From G020348385 sp964538085 (GTDB taxonomy: Bacteria; Acidobacteriota; Aminicenantia; Aminicenantales; Aminicenantaceae): a stretch of DNA of 64,000 nucleotides. Position numbers and translations under genes: made by a program. The notes below the pieces were generated by a model. That model was not told the origin of the DNA. It did not search any database and saw only the letters and a program-made list of their open reading frames with translations. The stretch covers positions 1-64,000 of the forward strand of contig CAZIDF010000010.1 of the NCBI GenBank assembly GCA_964538085.1. The letters are read 5' to 3'. Below, piece after piece: positions 16,652 through 25,119 of this stretch; position 1 is the first letter of the stretch; each line of letters opens with the position of its first letter.

Positions 16652-17605
16652 CTAATTTTGTGGGGAGGCTGTCAGCTCGAGAACTTTTTGGAAATAAGCG
16701 ATGGTTTTTTTGAGGCCTTCGACGAGAGGCGTTTGCGGTTTCCATCCCAGTTGTTTTTTTGCCAATGAAATATCCGGGCACCTGTGGATAGGATCGTCTT
16801 GAGGCAAAGGATTGTGACTGATTTTAGACGAGCTTCCGGTGAGTGCGATGACTTTGTGGCTCAATTCTATGATGCTGTATTCTTCCGGGTTTCCGATGTT
16901 CACTGGACCGATGAAAAGCTCCTTCTCCATCATAGCATAGAGTCCTGCTATGAGGTCTGAAACGTAACAAAAAGAACGTGTTTGGCTGCCTTCTCCATAG
17001 ATAGTGATCGGTTTGTTCTGCAGGGCTTGGACGATAAAATTGCTCACGACCCTTCCGTCATCCACGGCCATTCGGGGCCCGTAGGTGTTGAAGATACGGA
17101 CGATTTTGATATCGGTGTCGTTTTGACGGTGATAATCCACCATCAGGGTTTCCGCCACTCGCTTTCCCTCATCATAGCAACTGCGGAGACCGATGGGATT
17201 GACGTGACCCCAGTAGGACTCCTTTTGTGGATGGATTTGTGCGTCACCGTAGACCTCGGAAGAAGAGGCAAGGAGAATTCTGGCTCCTGTCCGTTTTGCC
17301 AGGCCGAGCATGTTGATGGTTCCTATGACATTGGTTTTGACCGTTTTGATGGCGTTGTGCTGATAATGAATGGGAGAGGCAGGGCAGGCCAAATGATAAA
17401 TCCTGTCCACCTCGACGAAAAGAGGATGAATGACATCATGCCGTATAAGTTCGAAACGAGGATGGGTGAGAAGATGCCGGATGTTATCCTTGTTTCCTGA
17501 GAAGAAATTGTCCACACATAGGACTTCTTCTCCTTTTTCCACATAAAATTCGCATAAATGGCTGCCTAAGAATCCTGCTCCACCAGTGATTAGAATGCGA
17601 TTCAT
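16652..17605 (-). CDS. NAD-dependent UDP-glucuronate decarboxylase-like epimerase
   Basis: This is an extended short-chain dehydrogenase that acts on a nucleotide sugar, probably converting UDP-glucuronate to UDP-xylose. The 317 residues open with the NAD motif GGAGFLGSH, continue with YHLACPASP (as in UXS enzymes), the catalytic SSSEVYGD and YDEGKR (Tyr and Lys), and RIFNTYGPRM. The ATG at 17605, preceded by AGGAAA, is chosen because the 81 residues upstream in frame overlap rph and are not protein-like. It lies between rph and the glycosyltransferase, so the sugar it makes may feed that enzyme. Confidence 0.88.
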   Translation of the reverse strand: MNRILITGGAGFLGSHLCEFYVEKGEEVLCVDNFFSGNKDNIRHLLTHPRFELIRHDVIHPLFVEVDRIYHLACPASPIHYQHNAIKTVKTNVIGTINMLGLAKRTGARILLASSSEVYGDAQIHPQKESYWGHVNPIGLRSCYDEGKRVAETLMVDYHRQNDTDIKIVRIFNTYGPRMAVDDGRVVSNFIVQALQNKPITIYGEGSQTRSFCYVSDLIAGLYAMMEKELFIGPVNIGNPEEYSIIELSHKVIALTGSSSKISHNPLPQDDPIHRCPDISLAKKQLGWKPQTPLVEGLKKTIAYFQKVLELTASPQN

Positions 17606-17669
17606 TTTCCTGTTTGTTTCCTCCTTCGGGTTTTTTCTTCTACTCGGACACAGCCCTTGGGGTTCAGCG

Positions 17670-18428
17670 TTACCCATAGGCCATGAAGAGGAGGCTCCTC
17701 TGCTTGAGAATTTCCTTTTGTGCTTTGAAGAGCTCCTTGATGCCTTTATCGGCCAAATCCAACAAGGCATCGAAATCTTTTTTCGTGAAGGGTGATTGTT
17801 CTGCCGTGGCCTGTATTTCCACGATTTTGTCCGTATCTGTTTTGACAACGTTCATGTCGACCTCAGCCGAGGAATCCTCCCGATAATCCAGGTCCAACAG
17901 AAGCTCCCCATCGACTATTCCAACGCTCACGGCACTCACCAGGTTTTGTAGGGGTATCTGATCGATAAGGCCCGCTTCCATCATCTTTTTCAAAGCCAGA
18001 GCCAGCGCGACGCAACCCACAGTGATCGAGGCTGTTCTAGTGCCGCCGTCTGCTTGGATGATATCACAATCGATGATGATCGTTCTTTCGCCCAGGATCT
18101 CTAGGTCAGTCACCGTGCGCAAGGAGCGTCCGATGAGCCGTTGAATTTCCTGTGTGCGGCCCGACATTTTTCCCGGACCTCTCTCCCGCTGCGATCTTTT
18201 TTCCGTGGAACAGGGAAGCATCGCGTATTCTGCCGTGATCCATCCCTTCCCGCTCCCTTTGAGAAAGGAGGGGACTTTTTCCTCGATAGTCGCTGCGGCT
18301 ACGACTTTTGTTTTGCCGATGGAGATCAAGGCTGATCCATCGGCAAAGTCAAGATAATCCGGTTCGATGGATACAGGGCGTATGGTGTCGGAAGTTCGTT
18401 TGTTATCTCTCATGTTCTTTCTTTTCAT
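17670..18428 (-). CDS. rph: Ribonuclease PH
   Basis: This phosphorolytic 3'-5' exonuclease trims tRNA 3' ends. The sequence shows SALISIGKTKV, GWITAEYAMLP, the basic patch GRTQEIQRLIGRSLR and DCDIIQADGGTRTASI, all diagnostic of RNase PH. The length of about 252 residues is normal. The ATG at 18428 is preferred because GAGGAGGAAG lies eight bases before it; an ATG at 18413 is also possible. It overlaps the end of lpxL by 26 bases, so translation may be coupled. The C-terminal tail ends near LLFMAYG. Confidence 0.92.
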   Translation of the reverse strand: MKRKNMRDNKRTSDTIRPVSIEPDYLDFADGSALISIGKTKVVAAATIEEKVPSFLKGSGKGWITAEYAMLPCSTEKRSQRERGPGKMSGRTQEIQRLIGRSLRTVTDLEILGERTIIIDCDIIQADGGTRTASITVGCVALALALKKMMEAGLIDQIPLQNLVSAVSVGIVDGELLLDLDYREDSSAEVDMNVVKTDTDKIVEIQATAEQSPFTKKDFDALLDLADKGIKELFKAQKEILKQRSLLFMAYG

Positions 18429-19338
18429 ATCTTTCTTCCTCCTCAGGCCGTGTTTTCCAGCGGTCATGGAACCATAACCAGACTTTTGGATTTTCCTGAA
18501 TCTGATTCTGTATAATCTTAGTGCATAATTGCGTGATTTTCAACACATCCTGTTCTTCATCGCCCGTCAAGATGATTTCGAGGGGCGGGAGGATCTCTAA
18601 GCGATACTTTCCTCCTTGAATGGGATAGCAGAAAAGCGGGATTATCGGAGCACCCGTTTTGAGGGAAAATGAAGCTAGGCTGGGTGTCGTAGCAGCCATT
18701 TTCCCAAAAAAATCCACGAACACCGCTTGATTGCGCACGGTGTTCTGATCGATCAGAATAGCCACCATTTCGTTATTCTGGAGAGCCCGGAGAATGGGCC
18801 TTGCTGCCTGTTTTTTGTAAATAACGGTGGCCCCGAGTTTTTTTCTGATCTGCGAAAGTTTGTCCTCGAGCCGTTCGTTGTCAGACGGACGGGCTATAAC
18901 GTTGACCTTCCCTATCTGGGAAACGAGCGCGGTTGCCGTTTCCCAGTTTCCCAAATGAGCGGAAAAGAGCAAAACTCCCCTCCCTTCTTGCAGAGCCTTC
19001 TCGATGTGTGCTGTCCCCTCGACGGATATGAACCGTTGGATTTTTCCAATTTTCATGTACCTGTATTTAATGATTTCGGCAAAAACTCTTCCAAAATGTT
19101 TAAAGGAAGCCTTTGCCAACTTCTTCTGTCTTGCGGCCGAGAGCTGGGATCCAAAAGCTGTGTTCAGGTTGGAAAGGGCGATTTTTCTATGTTTTCCGTC
19201 GATCCTGTAAATTAAGGCTCCGAGAACTCCTCCGATAGTAAGACAAAAAGAGCGAGGAAGGACAGAGAATGAGATTTTGAGAAACTGGAAGCCGAAAAAC
19301 TCTGCTTTTTTTTGTAGGTTGGCCATCGTCCGAGTCAA
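18403..19338 (-). CDS. lpxL: Lipid A acyltransferase (LpxL/HtrB family)
   Basis: This inner-membrane enzyme adds a secondary acyl chain to the lipid A precursor. The 311 residues have a hydrophobic N-terminal segment and the catalytic HxxxxE motif in SAHLGNWE, followed by ARPSDN and the DQNT region, as in LpxL, LpxM and LpxP. Its ATG overlaps the lpxK stop (ATGA), so it is coupled to lpxK. Which acyl chain it transfers cannot be read from the sequence. Confidence 0.88.
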   Translation of the reverse strand: MTRTMANLQKKAEFFGFQFLKISFSVLPRSFCLTIGGVLGALIYRIDGKHRKIALSNLNTAFGSQLSAARQKKLAKASFKHFGRVFAEIIKYRYMKIGKIQRFISVEGTAHIEKALQEGRGVLLFSAHLGNWETATALVSQIGKVNVIARPSDNERLEDKLSQIRKKLGATVIYKKQAARPILRALQNNEMVAILIDQNTVRNQAVFVDFFGKMAATTPSLASFSLKTGAPIIPLFCYPIQGGKYRLEILPPLEIILTGDEEQDVLKITQLCTKIIQNQIQENPKVWLWFHDRWKTRPEEEERYEKKEHER

Positions 19339-20345
19339 ATTTCCTTTTTTATGATCAAAAGCTCACTCGTGAAGTTTTCCTCGATCTGTAAATCTATTTT
19401 GTTGTAGTAAACCGGAATTTGTCCAGTTTTGTGTAGAGTGTCCAGCTTGAAAACATCCTTTTCGGTCGTGATCACGGCATCGGCATCGATCTTTTGGACG
19501 GCGGCGATGATTTTTTTGTTGGTGGAATCAGGATATGGGTGGTGATCGGGGAATGCGAAACAAAGTTTCGGCTCGATCCCTTCCTTTTTTAAAAGAGAAA
19601 AATATCTTTGAGGCCGTGCGATGCCACAGACGGCCAGAAGGTTTTTTTCTTTCAATCGTTCGGTAACAACAGGGGTGTCTCCGGGGTAAACGAAAAATCC
19701 CTTGTTTATGATGGAATAGGAAAAAACTTTCCCATCGGGGAAATTCTTTTTTATCTGATTTTTAGCATGGAATTGGTCATTTTTCTCTACCAATATAATC
19801 CCAGCACGGCGGAGCGCAGAAATGGATTCTCGGAGAGCCAATCTCTCGCCCGGATCGAAGAGGACGATGTCCAAATCGCGGTGGAGTTGTCTGTGTTGGA
19901 ACCCGTCATCCAGGATGGCGACCGTAAAACCAGCCTGTTTGGCCCTCTCGCAGGATGTCAAACGGTTTCTGCCGACAAAAATCCCGACTTGAGGAAACTT
20001 GCGCGATACCATGAAAGGTTCGTCACCGGATTCTTGCCAGGTCCCGGTGATGTTCGTTCCATCGGACAGTATCCCACCGCCCTTTTCCCATTTTCCTTTG
20101 TAGCCCCTGGTGATCAGAGCTGGGTTTATATCATTTTCGAGACAAAGTGAGAGGATAAACATGACGAGAGGTGTTTTCCCCGAACCCCCAAAAGTCAAAT
20201 TTCCCACGCTGATGACAGGAAGAGATGCCCGGAATATTTTCCGCAGATTGTGGTCGAACAGGAAATTGTTGATCCAGCTTCCCAACCGGTAGAAAAAAAA
20301 GAGGGGACGCATCACCCGAGTCATTCTTCGAGGACTATACACCAT
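19335..20345 (-). CDS. lpxK: Tetraacyldisaccharide 4'-kinase
   Basis: LpxK phosphorylates the 4' position of the lipid A disaccharide. The 336 residues show an N-terminal membrane segment, the P-loop GGSGKTP near residue 53, DDGFQHRQLHRDLDIVLFD (the conserved DDGFQH motif) and a C-terminal ITTEKDVFKL motif, all typical of the family. CAGGGAG lies directly before the ATG. It is the first gene of the lpxK-lpxL-rph-epimerase-glycosyltransferase run and is divergent from the lipoprotein gene at 20487. Confidence 0.95.
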   Translation of the reverse strand: MVYSPRRMTRVMRPLFFFYRLGSWINNFLFDHNLRKIFRASLPVISVGNLTFGGSGKTPLVMFILSLCLENDINPALITRGYKGKWEKGGGILSDGTNITGTWQESGDEPFMVSRKFPQVGIFVGRNRLTSCERAKQAGFTVAILDDGFQHRQLHRDLDIVLFDPGERLALRESISALRRAGIILVEKNDQFHAKNQIKKNFPDGKVFSYSIINKGFFVYPGDTPVVTERLKEKNLLAVCGIARPQRYFSLLKKEGIEPKLCFAFPDHHPYPDSTNKKIIAAVQKIDADAVITTEKDVFKLDTLHKTGQIPVYYNKIDLQIEENFTSELLIIKKEI

Positions 20346-20426
20346 CTCCCTGTAGGTTTCAAGACAAAGGGAGAGGGCATTTCCAGGCTACTTGAAGATA
20401 CGGAATTTTTCAGTATCAGAGGTGCC

Positions 20427-20455
20427 TTTACTTCTGGAAAGCGTTTTCTTATAAT
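20427..20455 (+). promoter_or_regulatory. Promoter of the orphan lipoprotein gene
   Basis: TTTACT (20427-20432) and TATAAT (20450-20455) are 17 bases apart, and AGGAGG (20475-20480) and the ATG (20487) follow at normal distances. Confidence 0.6.
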
Positions 20456-20486
20456 ACGTTTTTATTCCAGAAATAGGAGGCTATCG

Positions 20487-21353
20487 ATGTGCAGAAAAAC
20501 AGTTGTTGTGGCGCTTATCCTTTTCATGACCGTCATTTCTTTCCAATGCAAGAAAAAAAGTCAAGTTCAGGGAATTACCTTGGAGGTAACGTTTTCTGAG
20601 GAAGAGCTCTCCGATGACCTGATCACGGATATGCAGTATACCTGGAAGACGGACTCGAATTACGTAAAGATCGAACAGGAAATGCAAGTGTATGTGCATT
20701 TTTGGCACAAAAACAATCTGCTCCTTCAGGATGACCATGTTCCCGAGGTGCCGATTTCCGAGTGGGAAGCCAATCAGGAATACGTCTACTCGAGAAGAAT
20801 CTACATACCTGAATTCATAGATGAATTCGATCCCGAATTCAAAGGGGAAGAAACATTGCGTCTCTCTGTAGGTATTTCCTCTCCTTACGATACAACGGAT
20901 GGAACACAGCAGGAGATCTTCGAAAAAAAGCTGAAGGTCCTCCCTCCGCCTCTGGATACTCCGGAAAAGATTTTTGAGGACGGATGGTACGATCTCGAAA
21001 TAAATCCCGATGCCTTTCTCGGCCAGTGGCGATGGACCGCCCAAGAAGCCCGTTGCATTATCGATAATCCCAAAAGAGATGCCCTTCTTGTCATCAAAGG
21101 AGGAGTGAATCTCGACGCCCTGGAAGATCAAAAGGTCATCATCAAGATCAACGATCGCATTTTGGATGAATTTATTCCTGCTGAGAGCTATTTTGAAAAA
21201 TCGTACAACATCAAGAAAGAAATGGTCGGAGATGGAGAACAATTTTTCTTGACTATTGCCACGGATAAAGTGTTTGTTCCAGCGAAAGTTTTCCCCAATT
21301 CCAAAGATGAGAGAGAATTAGGGCTTCAGATTTCCTTTGTTTATTTTCGGTAA
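20487..21353 (+). CDS. Putative lipoprotein of unknown function
   Basis: The 288-residue product has a 20-residue signal peptide ending in a lipobox (VISFQC), followed by a lysine-rich spacer, and is otherwise acidic. It has no family that is recognised by eye. The body is rich in beta-type segments (for example QMQVYVHFWHKN and LLVIKGGVNLDAL), without transmembrane helices. The ATG at 20487 is chosen because AGGAGG and a promoter precede it; an in-frame start at 20250 would run antisense through lpxK. It is a single-gene unit between divergent lpxK and convergent comEC. Confidence 0.75.
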   Translation: MCRKTVVVALILFMTVISFQCKKKSQVQGITLEVTFSEEELSDDLITDMQYTWKTDSNYVKIEQEMQVYVHFWHKNNLLLQDDHVPEVPISEWEANQEYVYSRRIYIPEFIDEFDPEFKGEETLRLSVGISSPYDTTDGTQQEIFEKKLKVLPPPLDTPEKIFEDGWYDLEINPDAFLGQWRWTAQEARCIIDNPKRDALLVIKGGVNLDALEDQKVIIKINDRILDEFIPAESYFEKSYNIKKEMVGDGEQFFLTIATDKVFVPAKVFPNSKDERELGLQISFVYFR

Positions 21354-21389
21354 AATCTTTTTGGGGCCTGCTTCCGCACATTAACGAGG

Positions 21390-23786
21390 TCATTTTTTGC
21401 CTATTGCCATGGCTGTCCGAAAGGACAAGTCCTGGCCATCGGAAGAAATCTCCACTGCTCCCATAAGATCTGTGCGATAGATTTTGGCCCCTATCTCCCT
21501 GTACCTGTCGATTACGATAGGATCCGGCAGATTGTACCTGTTACCTGCCCCGACCGTAAGGATCAGGAAGCGAGGAGCGATGGCAGCCAGAAATCCTTGC
21601 GAACTGGATGTATTGCTCCCATGATGGGGCGATTTGATCACATCGCTCCGAAGGGCAAAAGAGGATTGGACCAGCTCTTTTTCGACCTTTATGCCGATGT
21701 CACCCGTGAGGAGGAAAGCCGTTCGACCGTAAGAGATCCTGAGGACGATGGATTGATCGTTGAGGATTTTCGGAACGATCGGGTCTGCTTGGGAAGGATT
21801 CAGTATTTCGATTTTCACCCTATCGACAATCTCCGTCTGGCCTCTGAACATTCTCCTGCATGATGTCGAGCGGGGCAGTCCTCTTTTGAGAGCTGCGTAC
21901 GCCATGTTGTTTTTTGGGCTGAATGCTTCCCAGAACTCCTCTATCTTGAAATTTTTGGCGACGGCCTTCAATCCGTTCATATGATCAGGATGGGCATGGG
22001 TCAAAACAAGATACTGGATTTTTTTTATCCCCTTTTTCCATAAAAAAGGAGAGACGACCCGATCCCCGATGTCGAACGTGTCATCAGGAATCCCGCCGCC
22101 ATCGATCAGCATTTTTTTGGTTCCGGGAAACTCGACAAGAATAGAATCACCTTGTCCCACGTCGATAAATGTCAGCTTGAGGTTTTTTGAATGGGAGGGA
22201 AACGGGTGGGTTACGAGAAGCGCAAGGAAGATGGCGAAACAAAGGGAAGTGAATATTTTCTGTCGTTTGAACCGCGTCGGAACAAGGAGCAGACCGAGGA
22301 AGATAAAATATCCGAGAACGATAAAAAGGGAAGGAGTCGGGATCCTGAAGGTTACACCGGGGATTGGATCCAGGAAGTGAGAGGTCGCGATCAAAAAAGT
22401 GACGAGAAAATGGATGATTTTTGCCAGAATGCCTGCCAAAAGCGAGCTCATCGTCGTGAGCAGGAGAAAAATGTAACCGCAAACCATGATTATACCCACA
22501 AGTGGAATCGCGACAAAATTGAGGATAAGAGCAGAAAAGGTTATGCGGTTGAAGGCCATGGCAACAAAAGGCAAGACTCCTGCCTGGGCAGTCAGGCTCA
22601 GGGCCAAGATTTCGCTTATTCTCAGGGGGAACCGAGGAAGGTATTTGATGATTTTCGGGAAAAATAAAATGATGGATAATGTCGCCGTAAAAGTGAGCTG
22701 AAACCCGAGGCTGAAAAGGTTTAAGGGATTGAGCATAAGGAGGAAAAAAGCGCTGATCGATAACGTGTTCAACAAGTTGACATTTCGCCAGATGAGCTTT
22801 CCCACAAGAAAAGCGAGCGCCATGATCGTGGCTCTCATGACAGAAGGCCTTCCTTCGACCAGCAATGCATACAAAAGGAGGAAAAATATCAGAAGGATAT
22901 AATTCACACGGTCCGGAAGCTTCAGGAATCTGAAAAATGAGAAAAGAATAAAGGAAATGATCGCGATATGGGCCCCAGAAATGGCGAAGAGATGAAAGAT
23001 CCCCGCATTTTGGAGACTTTCTGAGATCTCTGGATCCATTCGTCCCCTTTCTCCCAAAAGAAGGGCTTCGACAACCGCTCCTTGTGAGGAAAGACGCGAA
23101 CCTCTAGCTCTAGCATCAATAAAGTAATGCTCAATCTCCTTCTGAAATTTTCGTCTGATGATGGACATGATTCGAGGGATCGAGGTTTTATTCCCATCCT
23201 CCAATTTTTTGACAAGCATGGAACTTTTGGTGAAAGCTCTGTTGTGAATATTCTGGCTTTCGAGGTACCGGTCAAGGGTAGATAAGCCGAAATTTCTGTA
23301 TCCTGGGGAAAGGGAAAGTTTTGCTGAAACTTCGATTTTATCTTGCGTGTGGAGCTCGATCCCGGACGGCATGTCTTGCGAATGTGGAATGGAAATTCTC
23401 AGATTCCCTCGCATTCTTTTTTCTCGATTATCCGAAATGATTTTCTCTACCTTCAAGAAAAGATAGTCTCTTTCGTAACCGCGAGAGAGGGATTTGTAAA
23501 GCCTGCCTTGAAGGTCGATGTAGTCCGTTGACGCCAGTTTCTTGAGGGGATTGTTTTCGAATGTATCGATGTGGTAGGTGTGAAGGCTCGATCCCAGAAA
23601 AAAGGCAGCAAGAAGAGTGAAAACGAGAGCCTTTCTTGTTTTTTGAAGAGCTGAGAGGAAAATCCAAGCGAAGAGAAGGCAAACAACCATGGATGCCACG
23701 CCCACCGGCAGGGAAGGAGATGCCCAGGCAGATAGAAGTATTCCTCCTGCAAAGCTTAGGGCAAGGAAAAGAAAAGGGAAAAGCAT
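21390..23786 (-). CDS. comEC: ComEC/Rec2-type DNA uptake channel
   Basis: This polytopic membrane protein moves single-stranded DNA across the inner membrane during natural transformation. The 798 residues have N-terminal membrane helices and an OB-like domain, then the competence domain (ALLLGERGRMDPEI ... HLFAISGAHIAII, typical of ComEC) with many helices. A C-terminal metallo-beta-lactamase domain has DVGQGDS and the metal motif THAHPDHMNG. The ATG at 23786 is preferred; the frame opens at 23858 inside the upstream peptidase gene. Together with the type IV pilus locus it suggests competence. comEA is not in view. Confidence 0.92.
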   Translation of the reverse strand: MLFPFLFLALSFAGGILLSAWASPSLPVGVASMVVCLLFAWIFLSALQKTRKALVFTLLAAFFLGSSLHTYHIDTFENNPLKKLASTDYIDLQGRLYKSLSRGYERDYLFLKVEKIISDNREKRMRGNLRISIPHSQDMPSGIELHTQDKIEVSAKLSLSPGYRNFGLSTLDRYLESQNIHNRAFTKSSMLVKKLEDGNKTSIPRIMSIIRRKFQKEIEHYFIDARARGSRLSSQGAVVEALLLGERGRMDPEISESLQNAGIFHLFAISGAHIAIISFILFSFFRFLKLPDRVNYILLIFFLLLYALLVEGRPSVMRATIMALAFLVGKLIWRNVNLLNTLSISAFFLLMLNPLNLFSLGFQLTFTATLSIILFFPKIIKYLPRFPLRISEILALSLTAQAGVLPFVAMAFNRITFSALILNFVAIPLVGIIMVCGYIFLLLTTMSSLLAGILAKIIHFLVTFLIATSHFLDPIPGVTFRIPTPSLFIVLGYFIFLGLLLVPTRFKRQKIFTSLCFAIFLALLVTHPFPSHSKNLKLTFIDVGQGDSILVEFPGTKKMLIDGGGIPDDTFDIGDRVVSPFLWKKGIKKIQYLVLTHAHPDHMNGLKAVAKNFKIEEFWEAFSPKNNMAYAALKRGLPRSTSCRRMFRGQTEIVDRVKIEILNPSQADPIVPKILNDQSIVLRISYGRTAFLLTGDIGIKVEKELVQSSFALRSDVIKSPHHGSNTSSSQGFLAAIAPRFLILTVGAGNRYNLPDPIVIDRYREIGAKIYRTDLMGAVEISSDGQDLSFRTAMAIGKK

Positions 23787-23794
23787 ATTACATA

Positions 23795-25102
23795 TTATTG
23801 ACGAGGGACCTCTCCGATGTTTCTCTGATACTCGAGGCTGTCGAATAAGAGACGGCACATGATTTTGATTCCGAGGGCGATACTCCGTTCATCGGGATTA
23901 AAATAGGGACTGTGCAGAGGGGCCATGGATGGCTTCTCGGGATCCTTGACACCGAGAAAAAAGTAAAATCCAGGAATTTTTTGTGCAAAATAAGAAAAAT
24001 CCTCGGCAACCATTTGGGGTTTAATATCCCGGACATTCCCTTCTCCAAGGGTTCGGGTAAGAGTGGGGGCTAAAATCGAGGCAAGATCGGGATGGTTGTA
24101 CAGAAGAGGCGTCCCCTTTTTGTAGTGGAAGACATAGCTGGCCCCGAATGAATGAGTGATGCCGCGCACCACATCCTCGATCAAACGGGGAATTTTTTTT
24201 CTGTTTGTCTCGTTGAGTGTGCGGATTGTGCCCTCTATGGTCACTTTTTCTGCTATGATATTCGCTTTCGTTCCGCCCTCGATTTTTCCGATGGTGACGA
24301 CAACCGGATCCGTCGGATCGACAGCTCGGCTCACAATGGATTGAAGGTTGACGATGACCTGGGAAGATAAAGCGATCGCATCGATCCCCTCATGAGGTCG
24401 GGCGGCATGAGAGCTTTTTCCTTCGATAACGATCTGAAACCAATCCGAGCTGGCCATGATCGGACCTGGAGAGAAGTAGACTTGACCGAGGTTTTCTGGC
24501 CAAACATGGAGACCCAGAATCGCCTGAATCGGAGGATTTTCCAGAACACCTTCCAGGACCATGGCGTCTGCTCCTCCCTCTTCACCTGCTGGGGTGCCCT
24601 CTTCTGCAGGCTGGAAGATGAATTTGATATTCCCGTTGATTTTATCTCTGAGAGCGCTCATGACCTTGGCCGTCCCCAGGGCGATGGCCACATGGATATC
24701 ATGGCCGCATGCGTGCATGACACCTGGGTTTAATGATTTGAATGACACATCGGTCAGCTCCTGGATCGGGAGGGCGTCCATATCTGCTCTCAGCCCAACG
24801 GTCGGACCTGGCTCCATTCCTCGCAATAGCCCTGTCACACCCGTTATGGCAATGCCGGATTTAACCTCGAGCCCGAAGGAAAGAAGTTTGGAAGCGATCA
24901 GGTTGGCTGTCTCGAATTCTCGGTTTCCCAGTTCCGGATTCATGTGAAGAAAGCGTCTTGTGCGGATGATTTCGGGCGTGTGTTTTTTTATTTCTTGGTC
25001 GATCAAAAGAGCTGTTTGGGAATCCAGTCCCCATCCCATAAAGTATGTCGAGAGAAGTCCGATCAGAATAGCCAGAGATATGACCCCCTGCTTTTTACTC
25101 AT
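23795..25102 (-). CDS. M20-family amidohydrolase (N-acyl amino acid / IAA-amino acid hydrolase type)
   Basis: This metal-dependent amidohydrolase probably cleaves N-acylated amino acids or related amides. The 435 residues begin with a hydrophobic signal or anchor segment (about 8-26). The M20 catalytic domain follows with LRADMDALPI, MHACGHDIH (metal ligands) and QPAEEG, then a dimerisation domain (GKSSHAARPHEG) and the late metal ligand region (MVAEDFSYF). The signal segment suggests action outside the cytoplasm, which is less common in this group. Its stop lies eight bases before the comEC start. Confidence 0.87.
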   Translation of the reverse strand: MSKKQGVISLAILIGLLSTYFMGWGLDSQTALLIDQEIKKHTPEIIRTRRFLHMNPELGNREFETANLIASKLLSFGLEVKSGIAITGVTGLLRGMEPGPTVGLRADMDALPIQELTDVSFKSLNPGVMHACGHDIHVAIALGTAKVMSALRDKINGNIKFIFQPAEEGTPAGEEGGADAMVLEGVLENPPIQAILGLHVWPENLGQVYFSPGPIMASSDWFQIVIEGKSSHAARPHEGIDAIALSSQVIVNLQSIVSRAVDPTDPVVVTIGKIEGGTKANIIAEKVTIEGTIRTLNETNRKKIPRLIEDVVRGITHSFGASYVFHYKKGTPLLYNHPDLASILAPTLTRTLGEGNVRDIKPQMVAEDFSYFAQKIPGFYFFLGVKDPEKPSMAPLHSPYFNPDERSIALGIKIMCRLLFDSLEYQRNIGEVPRQ

Positions 25103-25119
25103 GGGATTATCTTACCATT

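Noticed and set aside
17606..17848. 81-residue N-terminal extension of the UDP-sugar decarboxylase
   Set aside because: The segment overlaps rph, is rich in Ser, Lys and Arg and lies before the NAD motif that normally starts the protein.
20250..20486. N-terminal extension of the lipoprotein from 20250
   Set aside because: It runs antisense through lpxK and would remove the signal peptide from the N terminus.
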